Shown here piece by piece: positions 1-5,028 of a DNA stretch of 5,028 nucleotides (its first letter is position 1; each line of letters starts with the position of its first letter). The notes beneath the pieces were generated by a model. That model did no database searches. It saw only the letters and a program-made list of their open reading frames with translations, and was not told where the DNA came from. A program made the position numbers and the translations under genes. The DNA lies in contig JAQBTI010000193.1 of assembly GCA_027624995.1 (NCBI GenBank), positions 1 through 5,028 of the forward strand, in the 5' to 3' direction. The DNA is from Chloroflexota bacterium. Lineage in GTDB: Bacteria; Chloroflexota; Dehalococcoidia; Lucifugimonadales; CATQGZ01.

Positions 1-849
1 GCCGACGGCGTTGGTGGATTCGAGCGCCAGGAGGTGAAGCGCGGCCCCCTGACACTGCAGGCGTTCGTGGTTGACAAGCTGGAGCCGAAGGGTCCGATCG
101 CGCTCAGGGAGGCGGAATTCTTGCGCCGCCACACGGACCGCAAGACCATCGTCGCGCTGCCGACGCCGCGCACGATCGGCGACCTCATGTGGCATCCGGA
201 GCTTTCCAAATCGGCCTATCCGACGAGGGAGGCGTTCGTTCGGGCGTGTGTTCCGATCATCAGGGACGAGATCATCTCGCTGGCAAGGCTAAGGGTCGAC
301 GCAGTCCAGTTGGACGAGCCGCTTCTGGCCAGACTGGCCGATCCCTACACCTACGGTTACGATGGCGTGGCCGAGCTGGAGGCGGCTGTGGATCTTTCGG
401 TTGAGACCGTCAACGAGGTAGCGGACGGGCTCGACGACATCTTCCTGACGGTACACCTCTGTCATGCCCACGGCGACGAGTACCGGGTCACGCCGGGCAC
501 GGAAAAGCTGATGACGAGCGCGGTTCGGCGCATGGATGTCGACCGCCTCGCAATGGAGTTCAACAGTCCGGCGGCGCAGGGCCTGCAATCGCTGGATGAG
601 TTCCCCAAAAATAAGCTCCTGGGCCTTGGTGTCATAGAACCTAAGACGCCGGAGGTGGAGAGCCCTGAGACTGTCGTGCGGCGGGCTGAGAAGGCGCTGG
701 AGTTCATCGAGAAGGAGCGCCTGGTGCTCAACCCGGACTGTGGCTTCGCCACATCGGTCCAACGTGGCAGGAGTCTTGACGACGCGTATCTGAAGCTGGC
801 CTCGATGTGCCGGGGTGCCGAGATGCTCAGGGACGCGCACGGGAATTAA
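1..849 (+). CDS. MetE-like methyltransferase catalytic domain (cobalamin-independent methionine synthase family), 5' end outside window
   Basis: The frame is open from the first base, and residues before the GTG at 34 (ADGVGGFERQE) already fit the family, so the gene is partial on the left and GTG 34 is not its start. Zinc-ligand signatures of the MetE C-terminal barrel are all visible (numbering from base 34): HLC (H141, C143), MEF (E175) and NPDCGF (C236). The QLDEP strand (92-96) matches the conserved substrate-side acidic motif. The tail, GVIEPKTPEVES followed by ERLVLNPDCGF, is typical of the family. MetE moves a methyl group from 5-methyltetrahydrofolate to homocysteine in the cytoplasm. 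Many stand-alone relatives of this single-domain type have untested donors or acceptors, so methionine synthesis is only one possibility. The zinc site argues for transfer to a thiol. The downstream DUF402 frame opens about 20 bp after the TAA. The family is firm and the exact reaction is unknown. Confidence 0.88.
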   Translation, partial: ADGVGGFERQEVKRGPLTLQAFVVDKLEPKGPIALREAEFLRRHTDRKTIVALPTPRTIGDLMWHPELSKSAYPTREAFVRACVPIIRDEIISLARLRVDAVQLDEPLLARLADPYTYGYDGVAELEAAVDLSVETVNEVADGLDDIFLTVHLCHAHGDEYRVTPGTEKLMTSAVRRMDVDRLAMEFNSPAAQGLQSLDEFPKNKLLGLGVIEPKTPEVESPETVVRRAEKALEFIEKERLVLNPDCGFATSVQRGRSLDDAYLKLASMCRGAEMLRDAHGN

Positions 850-902
850 GGGGTCCGATGGGCACTTGATGGTCTCACGGCGACCAGATTCTATTCAGGG
901 CC

Positions 903-1424
903 GTGTGGAAAGGCGAGGTATGGGCAGCCTTGCCAATGACGGTGGTGCGGGACACTGCCGACCTTCTGGCCCTCTACACTGCTCCGGGTACACCAGGTAT
1001 GATCCCAGCAGTGTTGCTAGACGACTTCGGGCACAGATTCCATGCGCGTGCTGTCGGAGGCTGGGCCGTGAGGGAGGTACGCTGGGATCGGACCCACGTC
1101 CTTCGACTACTAGCGCCCGGCGCAGACCACGAGGAGCCGGCGAGACGCACTGCGTTCGGGCTGGAATGCATGGTCCAGGAGCTGGATATTGTAATCAGCC
1201 CGGACTTGGAGTCCTGGAGATGGAAGGACGAGGACCACCTCGCCGAGGCTCAGGAGATGGGCTTTATCTCGGAGCGCCGCGCCCGAGACCTTCGGGCGGA
1301 GGGTCTCAGGGTGATCTCGAATATGGAGGCGCGGAGGCCGCCCTTCGACCATCCGTGGCCTGAGTGGCGTCCCGACCCGACATGGGCGATTCCCAACTTG
1401 CCGGAGGGGTGGGATAGGGTCTAG
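903..1424 (+). CDS. DUF402 (FomD-like phosphohydrolase family) protein, probably degraded
   Basis: The C-terminal half is recognisable as DUF402: ELDIVISPDLESWRWKDEDHL, then a basic/acidic helix, PF..PWPEWRPDPTW and a PNLPEGWD tail. Characterised relatives are metal-dependent nucleotide or nucleotidyl hydrolases, such as FomD of fosfomycin biosynthesis and staphylococcal nucleoside di/triphosphatases. A cytoplasmic hydrolase is therefore the likely ancestral role, with substrate unknown. Two things are odd. First, family-like residues (HGDQILFRAVWKGEVW) extend upstream of GTG 903 to base 870, just after an in-frame TGA at 867-869. GTG 903 also has only a weak Shine-Dalgarno-like AGGG about 3 bp away. 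Second, the sequence passes straight from LLAPGADHE to EPARRT at 1128-1139, where relatives, as I recall them, carry about 20-25 more residues including a WYVN-like strand. The product is probably inactive, or this is a pseudogene. It converges with the NUDIX gene 39 bp away. Confidence 0.65.
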   Translation: MWKGEVWAALPMTVVRDTADLLALYTAPGTPGMIPAVLLDDFGHRFHARAVGGWAVREVRWDRTHVLRLLAPGADHEEPARRTAFGLECMVQELDIVISPDLESWRWKDEDHLAEAQEMGFISERRARDLRAEGLRVISNMEARRPPFDHPWPEWRPDPTWAIPNLPEGWDRV

Positions 1425-1463
1425 GAACTGTCGCCGGTGCTCATCGGAAACAACTCGAACTTG

Positions 1464-1972
1464 CTATGCGCGGACAGATGCCGATCTTTCGGCGAAGTAC
1501 CGGTCACTGTCTGCGTACTGTATGAGTTCCATTCCATCGTAGGCGGCGATGCCGGAATAGAAATAGGAATCGTCACTCAAGATCCGGTGCAGGAAGAAGC
1601 CCTGATGAGGGGCCAGCTCTTCCAGGGCAGACAGCTCACTGATCTGGTGCCACTGCAAGACTCCTTCCGGCGGCTGTTCGAGCGAGTCTCCTCCGAATTC
1701 GGTTGCGACAAAGATATACAGGTTACCGGCCCGGTTCTCGGTTATGTAGGTCAGCGTGCCCCGAAGCGTTATCGATCTGATCGCCAGACCCGATTCCTCC
1801 TCAACTTCCTTAATTGCAGAGGAAGGGAGGTCTTCGCCTGTTCAACTTTGCCTCCCAAGCCAAGCCACGTCTCGGGGTTGCCCCATTTGTCTGCCGGCTT
1901 CTTGAGCAACAGCACTTCATGCTCGCTCCGAAGGTAGACAAGCGTGTAGGGAAAAACGGTCTTGGACGAAAT
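1464..1972 (-). pseudogene. NUDIX hydrolase (MutT/8-oxo-dGTP diphosphatase-like), frameshifted
   Basis: Reading leftward from about 1972 the frame gives KTVFPYTLVYLRSEHE, VLLLKKPADKWGNPETWLGLGGKVEQ, and then loses sense at about 1837. One frame over, the sequence resumes as EDLPSSAIKEVEEESGL and runs cleanly through ITLRGTLTYI, EGVLQWHQISEL and QGFFLHRIL to a TAG at 1466-1464. Adding one base at 1837/1838 restores a near-perfect Nudix box (1852-1785) of the form GX5EX7(K)EVEEESGL, with Lys in place of the usual Arg. The repaired protein would be about 169 residues, normal for a small MutT-type pyrophosphohydrolase that cleans nucleotide pools or removes nucleoside diphosphate adducts. No ATG, GTG or TTG lies in frame ahead of the first beta strand, so the 5' limit given (ATT at 1972-1970) is a guess. 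It lies downstream of the sialidase-like gene and may share its transcript. A sequencing or assembly indel cannot be excluded. Confidence 0.8.
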
Positions 1973-1988
1973 CTCTAGAACTGGTCGA

Positions 1989-1994
1989 CTCCTT
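1989..1994 (-). promoter_or_regulatory. Shine-Dalgarno AAGGAG for the NUDIX gene
   Basis: AAGGAG on the minus strand lies between the stop of the sialidase-like gene and the NUDIX frame. Seven bases later an in-frame GTT (1981-1979) stands where a start codon would be expected. The next near-start is ATT at 1972, 16 bases from the site. The site supports translation initiation here and makes the absence of ATG, GTG or TTG conspicuous. Confidence 0.5.
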
Positions 1995-2016
1995 GGCCTT
2001 GCTCTGATGTGAGCGT

Positions 2017-3090
2017 CTAGCTGCCTGACCGGTCCCGGAGTCTAAGGAAGTGCAGGTCGACGCGGTCTGACTCGTCGGTGTAGGTGTGCAGGACGGCCGC
2101 GATCTCATCGTCGCTGGTGTACAGCATGTCGGGGTAACCACAGAGGCTGCCGGGCCTGTGGGCGGTTGACGGGTCCGCGGCGTATAGCTGCCCGGCCCAG
2201 TCCCAGGTCTCGCCGCCGTCCTTCGTGATACTGAGACTGACTCCTCGTCGTTTCGGCTCTTCGTCGCGATATGCGCACGCGACGGCTCCCGAGAGAAGTC
2301 TCAGTAGCTTCAGGTTCGAGCCCTTGAAGCCGGTGTAGCGTATCGGACTCCAGGTCCTACCTTCGTCCTCGGAGTGCGAAAAGACGGTCTTGCGAAGCAC
2401 GTGCTCTCTCACGACGGCCAGCAGCCGCCCGTCGCCCAGGCGGACCACGTCGGTGTCGCTGTAGTTGCGCTCGGGGTCGTTGGCGATGGTGACCGGCTGC
2501 GAAAAGCTGTAGTCGTCGGCTGGGTCACAGAAGGTCACGCCGGAGTGCCACTGCTGGTCCCGGCCCATCGTGCCCATGGCCGCGAAGAGGAACCGGCCGT
2601 CCGAAAGGGGGTGCGGATTGCTGGCTCCGTACATCTCGGTCCAGTATGGGAACAGATCGATCTCCGGGCCGGGCTCGGTCCAGGTCTCGCCGCCGTCGCG
2701 AGAGTCTATGGAGGCGATATACCAGTCGGTGAACGGCTCATCGCCACCTAGAGAGTGGTCGATCTTCACCCGTCCGAGTATCAGGCGAATGAAGTCGTCG
2801 GAGAACCGCGCCAGGCCGCCCATGTGGATGCAGGACCAACCCGGAACGTCGTGGACGGTCCGCGGCTCGGACCAGGTATGCCCACTGTCGTCCGAGTGCG
2901 AGAGCACCAGGGAACTCTCGAGGGAGGTCCGTCCGGCCGACTGGCTGAAGGCCATCAGCAGCCGACCGCTGTCGAGCCTGGTCAGGCTGGCAGCTTTGCG
3001 ACGTGGGATGGCGTCGTCGCGAAGAATGGTCCTCGCCTCGATGACCTCCAGCGGGCTGTCGGCGTGCAAATCGGGGTTAGGTCCTGGCAT
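2017..3090 (-). CDS. BNR/Asp-box sialidase-like protein (exo-alpha-sialidase superfamily beta-propeller)
   Basis: The 357-residue product has four Asp boxes of the S/T-x-D-x-G-x-T-W type, at residues 66-73, 130-137, 240-247 and 289-296, spaced as in a six-bladed sialidase propeller. GRLLMAF (42-48) and GRLLAVVREH (221-230) are typical blade strands; R228 and R275 (AYRDEE) are candidates for the substrate-carboxylate arginines. The usual N-terminal RIP motif is not clear: IPRRKAASL stands there instead. The family releases terminal sialic acid or related sugars from glycans, but many Asp-box proteins are not sialidases, so the substrate is open. The N-terminus is polar with no signal peptide or membrane segment, implying a cytoplasmic protein. 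The start at 3090 is backed by AGAGGA at 3096-3101 with 5 bp spacing. The gene begins 24 bp after the MFS stop and precedes the NUDIX gene, suggesting cotranscription. Two Asp-box coding stretches share an identical 18 bp segment (2203-2220 and 2680-2697). Confidence 0.85.
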   Translation of the reverse strand: MPGPNPDLHADSPLEVIEARTILRDDAIPRRKAASLTRLDSGRLLMAFSQSAGRTSLESSLVLSHSDDSGHTWSEPRTVHDVPGWSCIHMGGLARFSDDFIRLILGRVKIDHSLGGDEPFTDWYIASIDSRDGGETWTEPGPEIDLFPYWTEMYGASNPHPLSDGRFLFAAMGTMGRDQQWHSGVTFCDPADDYSFSQPVTIANDPERNYSDTDVVRLGDGRLLAVVREHVLRKTVFSHSEDEGRTWSPIRYTGFKGSNLKLLRLLSGAVACAYRDEEPKRRGVSLSITKDGGETWDWAGQLYAADPSTAHRPGSLCGYPDMLYTSDDEIAAVLHTYTDESDRVDLHFLRLRDRSGS

Positions 3091-3095
3091 CTGTA

Positions 3096-3101
3096 TCCTC
3101 T
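3096..3101 (-). promoter_or_regulatory. Shine-Dalgarno AGAGGA for the sialidase-like gene
   Basis: AGAGGA lies 5 bases before the ATG at 3090, within the 24 bp gap after the MFS stop codon. It fixes the start of the sialidase-like gene and fits translation from a shared MFS transcript. Confidence 0.65.
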
Positions 3102-3114
3102 CTTCTTCAGTCGG

Positions 3115-4440
3115 CTACTGCAGGCGCCGCACCCGACCCTGTGTGACCCACAACACCGCTGTAACGATCAGCAGCAGTACGCCGAGGGTTCCGACGGCCG
3201 CCTGGCCCCCAAAGGCGTCGGCGATCAGTCCCATGGGCAAAACGCCCAGCGGCATCAGTCCAAAGTTCATCATGAATACGCTCATCACCCGGCCGCGATA
3301 CTGGTCCTCGACCTCTTCCATGACTAGTGCCTGGTTGAGCGCTCGACGCGCCGCCTCGCCGAGTCCAAGAAGGAGCATGATGACGACGGCCACCGCGTAG
3401 AAAGGAAGTAGCGCCAGCAGCAACAACGCCACCCCGGAAGCAAGCGTCCCGGCCAGCAGCATCATGCCTCGGCGCCACCGTCCCACCCACGCTATGAACA
3501 GAGTACCTACCAGGGAGCCTAGGCCCATCACGGTCAGGAGCAGGCCGAGCGATTCGGGGCCCAGCTTGTAGATGCTGACGACGAGCACCGGCATCAGGAA
3601 TCGAATGGGCATGGCGAGTAAAGTCGTCGCAAGTCCTATGATCAGCAGGACCATAACTACGGGACTTCGCCGAATGTAGACCAGGCCCTCCACTATGTCG
3701 CCCATCATGGCGCCTCTGGGGCCTGTCTGGCCGCCACCGCTCCGCGGCACCAGAGAGGTCAGAACGAGCGCCAGCCCGGACAGTGCGGCGATTACGAAGT
3801 AGACGACGTCCGGACCTGTCTGGGCGTAAAGTACTCCAGCGATCGCTGGGGATAGCAGGGTCATGAGGCTCATGCCCGCAGCGTTAAGAGCGATGGCGTT
3901 GGAGAGCTGCTCCTTGCCTACGAGCTGCGGTATCAGCGCTTGCCGCGCGGGCATCAGGAACGCCCATATGGCCCCCTGAAAGACGGACGCGGCCATCAGG
4001 TGGTACCACTCTATCTTGTCGGCGAAGATAGCAAGGCCGACCAGCAGGGCCATCGTCGCGTTGAGCATCTGTGTAATCTGGATTACGCGTTTGCGCTCGA
4101 CGCGGTCGGCGATCGCACCGCCGACAAGCGAGAGGCCAAGGATGGGAAGCGCGGAACCCGCGGATACCAGGCCGAGCAAGGTCGCAGAGTCCGTGATGTC
4201 GTAGACGAGATAGCCCCGTGCGACCATCTGCATCTGGATGCTGCCCATCATGGCCAGCATGCCGAGCCACAGGAACAGGAAGGGGGTGTTCCTCAGCGAG
4301 GAGAACGTCTGCAGAAAGCCCCGTTGAACGGGGATCGCCACACTTGGCCGCGTCGAGGCCGTCCGTTGGCCCGGCGACGCTTCGGAGGTCGCAAGGGCAC
4401 CCGGTGACTGCGCTTCGCCTCCTTCGTCGTTGGGGTCCAT
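3115..4440 (-). CDS. MFS transporter, EntS-like (MFS_3 / transmembrane secretion effector family)
   Basis: A 441-residue integral membrane protein with about 12 hydrophobic segments. The first begins near residue 53 and the last ends near 431; a polar loop at about 231-256 separates the two halves. The MFS motif A loop between helices 2 and 3 is clear (GGAIADRVERKR, 107-118) and has a weaker counterpart in the second half (VGRWRRG, 319-325). The stretches ARRALNQALV (364-373) and YRGRVMSVFMMNFG (381-394) are characteristic of the EntS-like branch, which includes the enterobactin exporter and many drug or metabolite exporters driven by proton antiport. The substrate cannot be read from sequence. 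The first 45 or so residues are polar, rich in Ser, Pro and Gly, and presumably cytoplasmic and disordered. ATG 4440 has only a weak GATGAG ahead of it, so a later start is possible. The gene is divergent from the tfoX-like gene and is followed 24 bp later by the sialidase-like gene. Confidence 0.9.
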   Translation of the reverse strand: MDPNDEGGEAQSPGALATSEASPGQRTASTRPSVAIPVQRGFLQTFSSLRNTPFLFLWLGMLAMMGSIQMQMVARGYLVYDITDSATLLGLVSAGSALPILGLSLVGGAIADRVERKRVIQITQMLNATMALLVGLAIFADKIEWYHLMAASVFQGAIWAFLMPARQALIPQLVGKEQLSNAIALNAAGMSLMTLLSPAIAGVLYAQTGPDVVYFVIAALSGLALVLTSLVPRSGGGQTGPRGAMMGDIVEGLVYIRRSPVVMVLLIIGLATTLLAMPIRFLMPVLVVSIYKLGPESLGLLLTVMGLGSLVGTLFIAWVGRWRRGMMLLAGTLASGVALLLLALLPFYAVAVVIMLLLGLGEAARRALNQALVMEEVEDQYRGRVMSVFMMNFGLMPLGVLPMGLIADAFGGQAAVGTLGVLLLIVTAVLWVTQGRVRRLQ

Positions 4441-4459
4441 CTCATCGGAGCTTACACCC

Positions 4460-4472
4460 GCCCCAGCGGGGC
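4460..4472. repeat. Short GC-rich palindrome in the divergent MFS/TfoX intergenic region
   Basis: GCCCC-AGC-GGGGC forms a 5 bp inverted repeat with a 3-base centre, about 20 bp before the MFS start and upstream of the TfoX promoter. It could be an operator or a small hairpin. In GC-rich DNA such a short palindrome may also be chance. Confidence 0.3.
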
Positions 4473-4494
4473 CGCAACTTGCGCTTCGTCATCG

Positions 4495-4523
4495 TTGACC
4501 GGCCCTGACGCGGTTGCTACACT
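4495..4523 (+). promoter_or_regulatory. Sigma70-type promoter for the TfoX-domain gene
   Basis: TTGACC (4495-4500; 5 of 6 to TTGACA) is followed after exactly 17 bp by TACACT (4518-4523; 4 of 6 to TATAAT, with the conserved TA and final T). Transcription would begin near 4530, giving a leader of about 20 nt that contains the GGAGG at 4540-4544. Spacing and position are what a housekeeping promoter for this gene should have. Confidence 0.6.
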
Positions 4524-4539
4524 CGACCGACTCTGTTTC

Positions 4540-4544
4540 GGAGG
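4540..4544 (+). promoter_or_regulatory. Shine-Dalgarno GGAGG for the TfoX-domain gene
   Basis: GGAGG ends 7 bases before ATG 4552. This selects 4552 over the upstream in-frame start at 4495, which would place the start codon inside the -35 element and add 19 residues without family resemblance. Confidence 0.75.
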
Positions 4545-4551
4545 TCGATCC

Positions 4552-4881
4552 ATGGCGTATGACGAGGGCCTGGCTGAGCGGGTGAGAGTCCTCCTTGAGG
4601 AAAGGACCGACGTTGTCGAGAAGAAGATGTTCGGCGGCCTTTCGTTCATGCTGCGCGGGAACATGTCCTGCGGCGTGTTGAAGGAGGACCTGCTGGTCCG
4701 GGTCGGCCCCGATGGATACTCGGAGGCGCTCGCGCAACCGCACGCACGGCCGATGGAGTTCACGGGACGGTCCATGAAGGGCATGGTATTCGTCGGCCCG
4801 GACGGAGTGGAGTCGGACGAGGACCTGAGCGATTGGGTCGGGCGGGGAGTCGAGTTCGCGCTGTCTCTGCCCGCGAAGTAG
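4552..4881 (+). CDS. TfoX/Sxy N-terminal domain protein
   Basis: The 109-residue product begins MAYDEGLAERVRVLL and is a single TfoX N-terminal domain. KKMFGG (24-29), RGNMSCGV (35-42), LLVRVGPDGY (47-56), the PHARPMEFTGRSMKG block (63-77) and DWVGRG (94-99) are all conserved in stand-alone members of this family. Enterobacterial and Haemophilus Sxy/TfoX (about 210 residues) regulates competence genes together with CRP. The C-terminal helix-hairpin-helix-like TfoX-C domain of those proteins is absent here, so a competence role should not be assumed; the function of the short form is unknown. No membrane segment or signal peptide is visible, so it should be cytoplasmic. The start is fixed by GGAGG 7 bp upstream and a promoter at 4495-4523. 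It is transcribed divergently from the MFS gene and has no same-strand neighbour within the window. Confidence 0.9.
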   Translation: MAYDEGLAERVRVLLEERTDVVEKKMFGGLSFMLRGNMSCGVLKEDLLVRVGPDGYSEALAQPHARPMEFTGRSMKGMVFVGPDGVESDEDLSDWVGRGVEFALSLPAK

Positions 4882-4957
4882 GGCTGCGGGGTCGGCCAGG
4901 CTGAACGCGATTCGACCAGAGTCACCGTTGATTCGGAAAGGTCCGTCCTGGCTCAGG

Positions 4958-5012
4958 TCAGAGGTACCCTCAAAAAGTGTGTAAATAATCAGGCGGTGTA
5001 ACCTACCTCTGA
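4958..5012. repeat. 9 bp inverted repeat flanking an AT-rich spacer
   Basis: TCAGAGGTA (4958-4966) and its exact reverse complement TACCTCTGA (5004-5012) are separated by 37 bp. The spacer contains the most AT-rich patch of this end of the window, AAAAAGTGTGTAAATAAT (4972-4989). This could be a promoter/operator region or an RNA structure belonging to a gene beyond the right edge. No gene is supported in 4882-5028 and no clear terminator for the TfoX-domain gene is visible there. Confidence 0.35.
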
Positions 5013-5028
5013 GCAAACGGGCTCGAAG

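Noticed and set aside
289..840. Long minus-strand open frame opposite the MetE-like gene.
   Set aside because: It is an Arg- and Leu-rich shadow frame of a GC-rich gene whose plus-strand product carries conserved zinc-site motifs.
1434..1447. Possible terminator hairpin between the convergent DUF402 and NUDIX genes (CCGGT/ATCGG with a 4-base loop).
   Set aside because: The stem has only 5 pairs including a G-U pair, and no T-tract follows on either strand.
1437..1937. Plus-strand open frame of 166 codons opposite the NUDIX gene.
   Set aside because: Its sequence is the antisense of a clear, though frameshifted, NUDIX protein. It has no recognisable domain and no convincing Shine-Dalgarno.
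2203..2697. Identical 18 bp segment at 2203-2220 and 2680-2697.
   Set aside because: Both copies encode the DGGETW Asp-box core within the sialidase-like gene. This is expected for repeated propeller blades and is not a mobile or regulatory repeat.
2570..3400. Plus-strand open frame of 276 codons opposite the sialidase-like and MFS genes.
   Set aside because: It spans the junction of two real minus-strand genes, is Ser/Pro/Arg-rich with no domain, and lacks a start signal.
4441..4490. Possible weak minus-strand promoter for the MFS gene (TTGCGG-N17-TAAGCT), which would give a nearly leaderless mRNA.
   Set aside because: The -10 matches only 3 of 6 consensus bases and the spacer is dominated by a GC palindrome, so the support is too weak to annotate.
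4489..5028. Minus-strand open frame reaching the right edge, with a plausible-looking stretch LFEGTSDLSQDGPFRING (about 4915-4975).
   Set aside because: The frame has no stop before it runs antisense through the whole TfoX-domain gene, and I recognise no family. A real gene would have to end within or overlap that gene entirely. It is more likely a chance open frame, though the C-terminus of a truncated gene from the right cannot be fully excluded.

Overview
This 5 kb window is GC-rich, gene-dense bacterial DNA. The gene content and protein style suggest a Chloroflexota lineage such as Dehalococcoidia or SAR202. The signs are an EntS-like MFS protein with a polar N-terminus, a DUF402 protein with the FomD-like WRWKDED core, a short TfoX-N protein and a stand-alone MetE-like catalytic domain. 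This assignment comes from remembered family style and was not tested by a search. There is no rRNA, tRNA, CRISPR array, transposase or phage gene.

Layout. Bases 1-849 (+) hold the 3' part of a MetE-like (cobalamin-independent methionine synthase catalytic domain) gene that runs off the left edge. A DUF402 gene follows on the same strand, with its open frame reaching 870-1424. It seems to lack its proper start and part of its core domain. Facing it on the minus strand are three co-oriented genes in the order MFS transporter (4440-3115), BNR/Asp-box sialidase-like protein (3090-2017) and NUDIX hydrolase (about 1972-1464). They are 24 bp and about 45 bp apart, so a single transcript is plausible. 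A 109-residue TfoX N-terminal-domain protein (4552-4881, +) is divergent from the MFS gene and has a clear sigma70-type promoter and Shine-Dalgarno. The last 147 bp hold no supported gene, only an AT-rich patch flanked by a 9 bp inverted repeat.

Main observation. The two genes that converge at about 1425-1463 both look broken. The NUDIX gene is interrupted inside its Nudix box by what reads as loss of one G, and it has no canonical start codon although a good Shine-Dalgarno is present. The DUF402 gene has conserved residues upstream of its first usable start, directly behind an in-frame TGA, and appears to lack the conserved segment with the WYVN-type strand. This could be a decaying locus, or partly assembly error in a low-coverage genome. 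The remaining genes look intact and ordinary. The pairing of an exporter-like MFS protein with a signal-less sialidase-like protein is mildly interesting. I found no convincing new multi-gene system.
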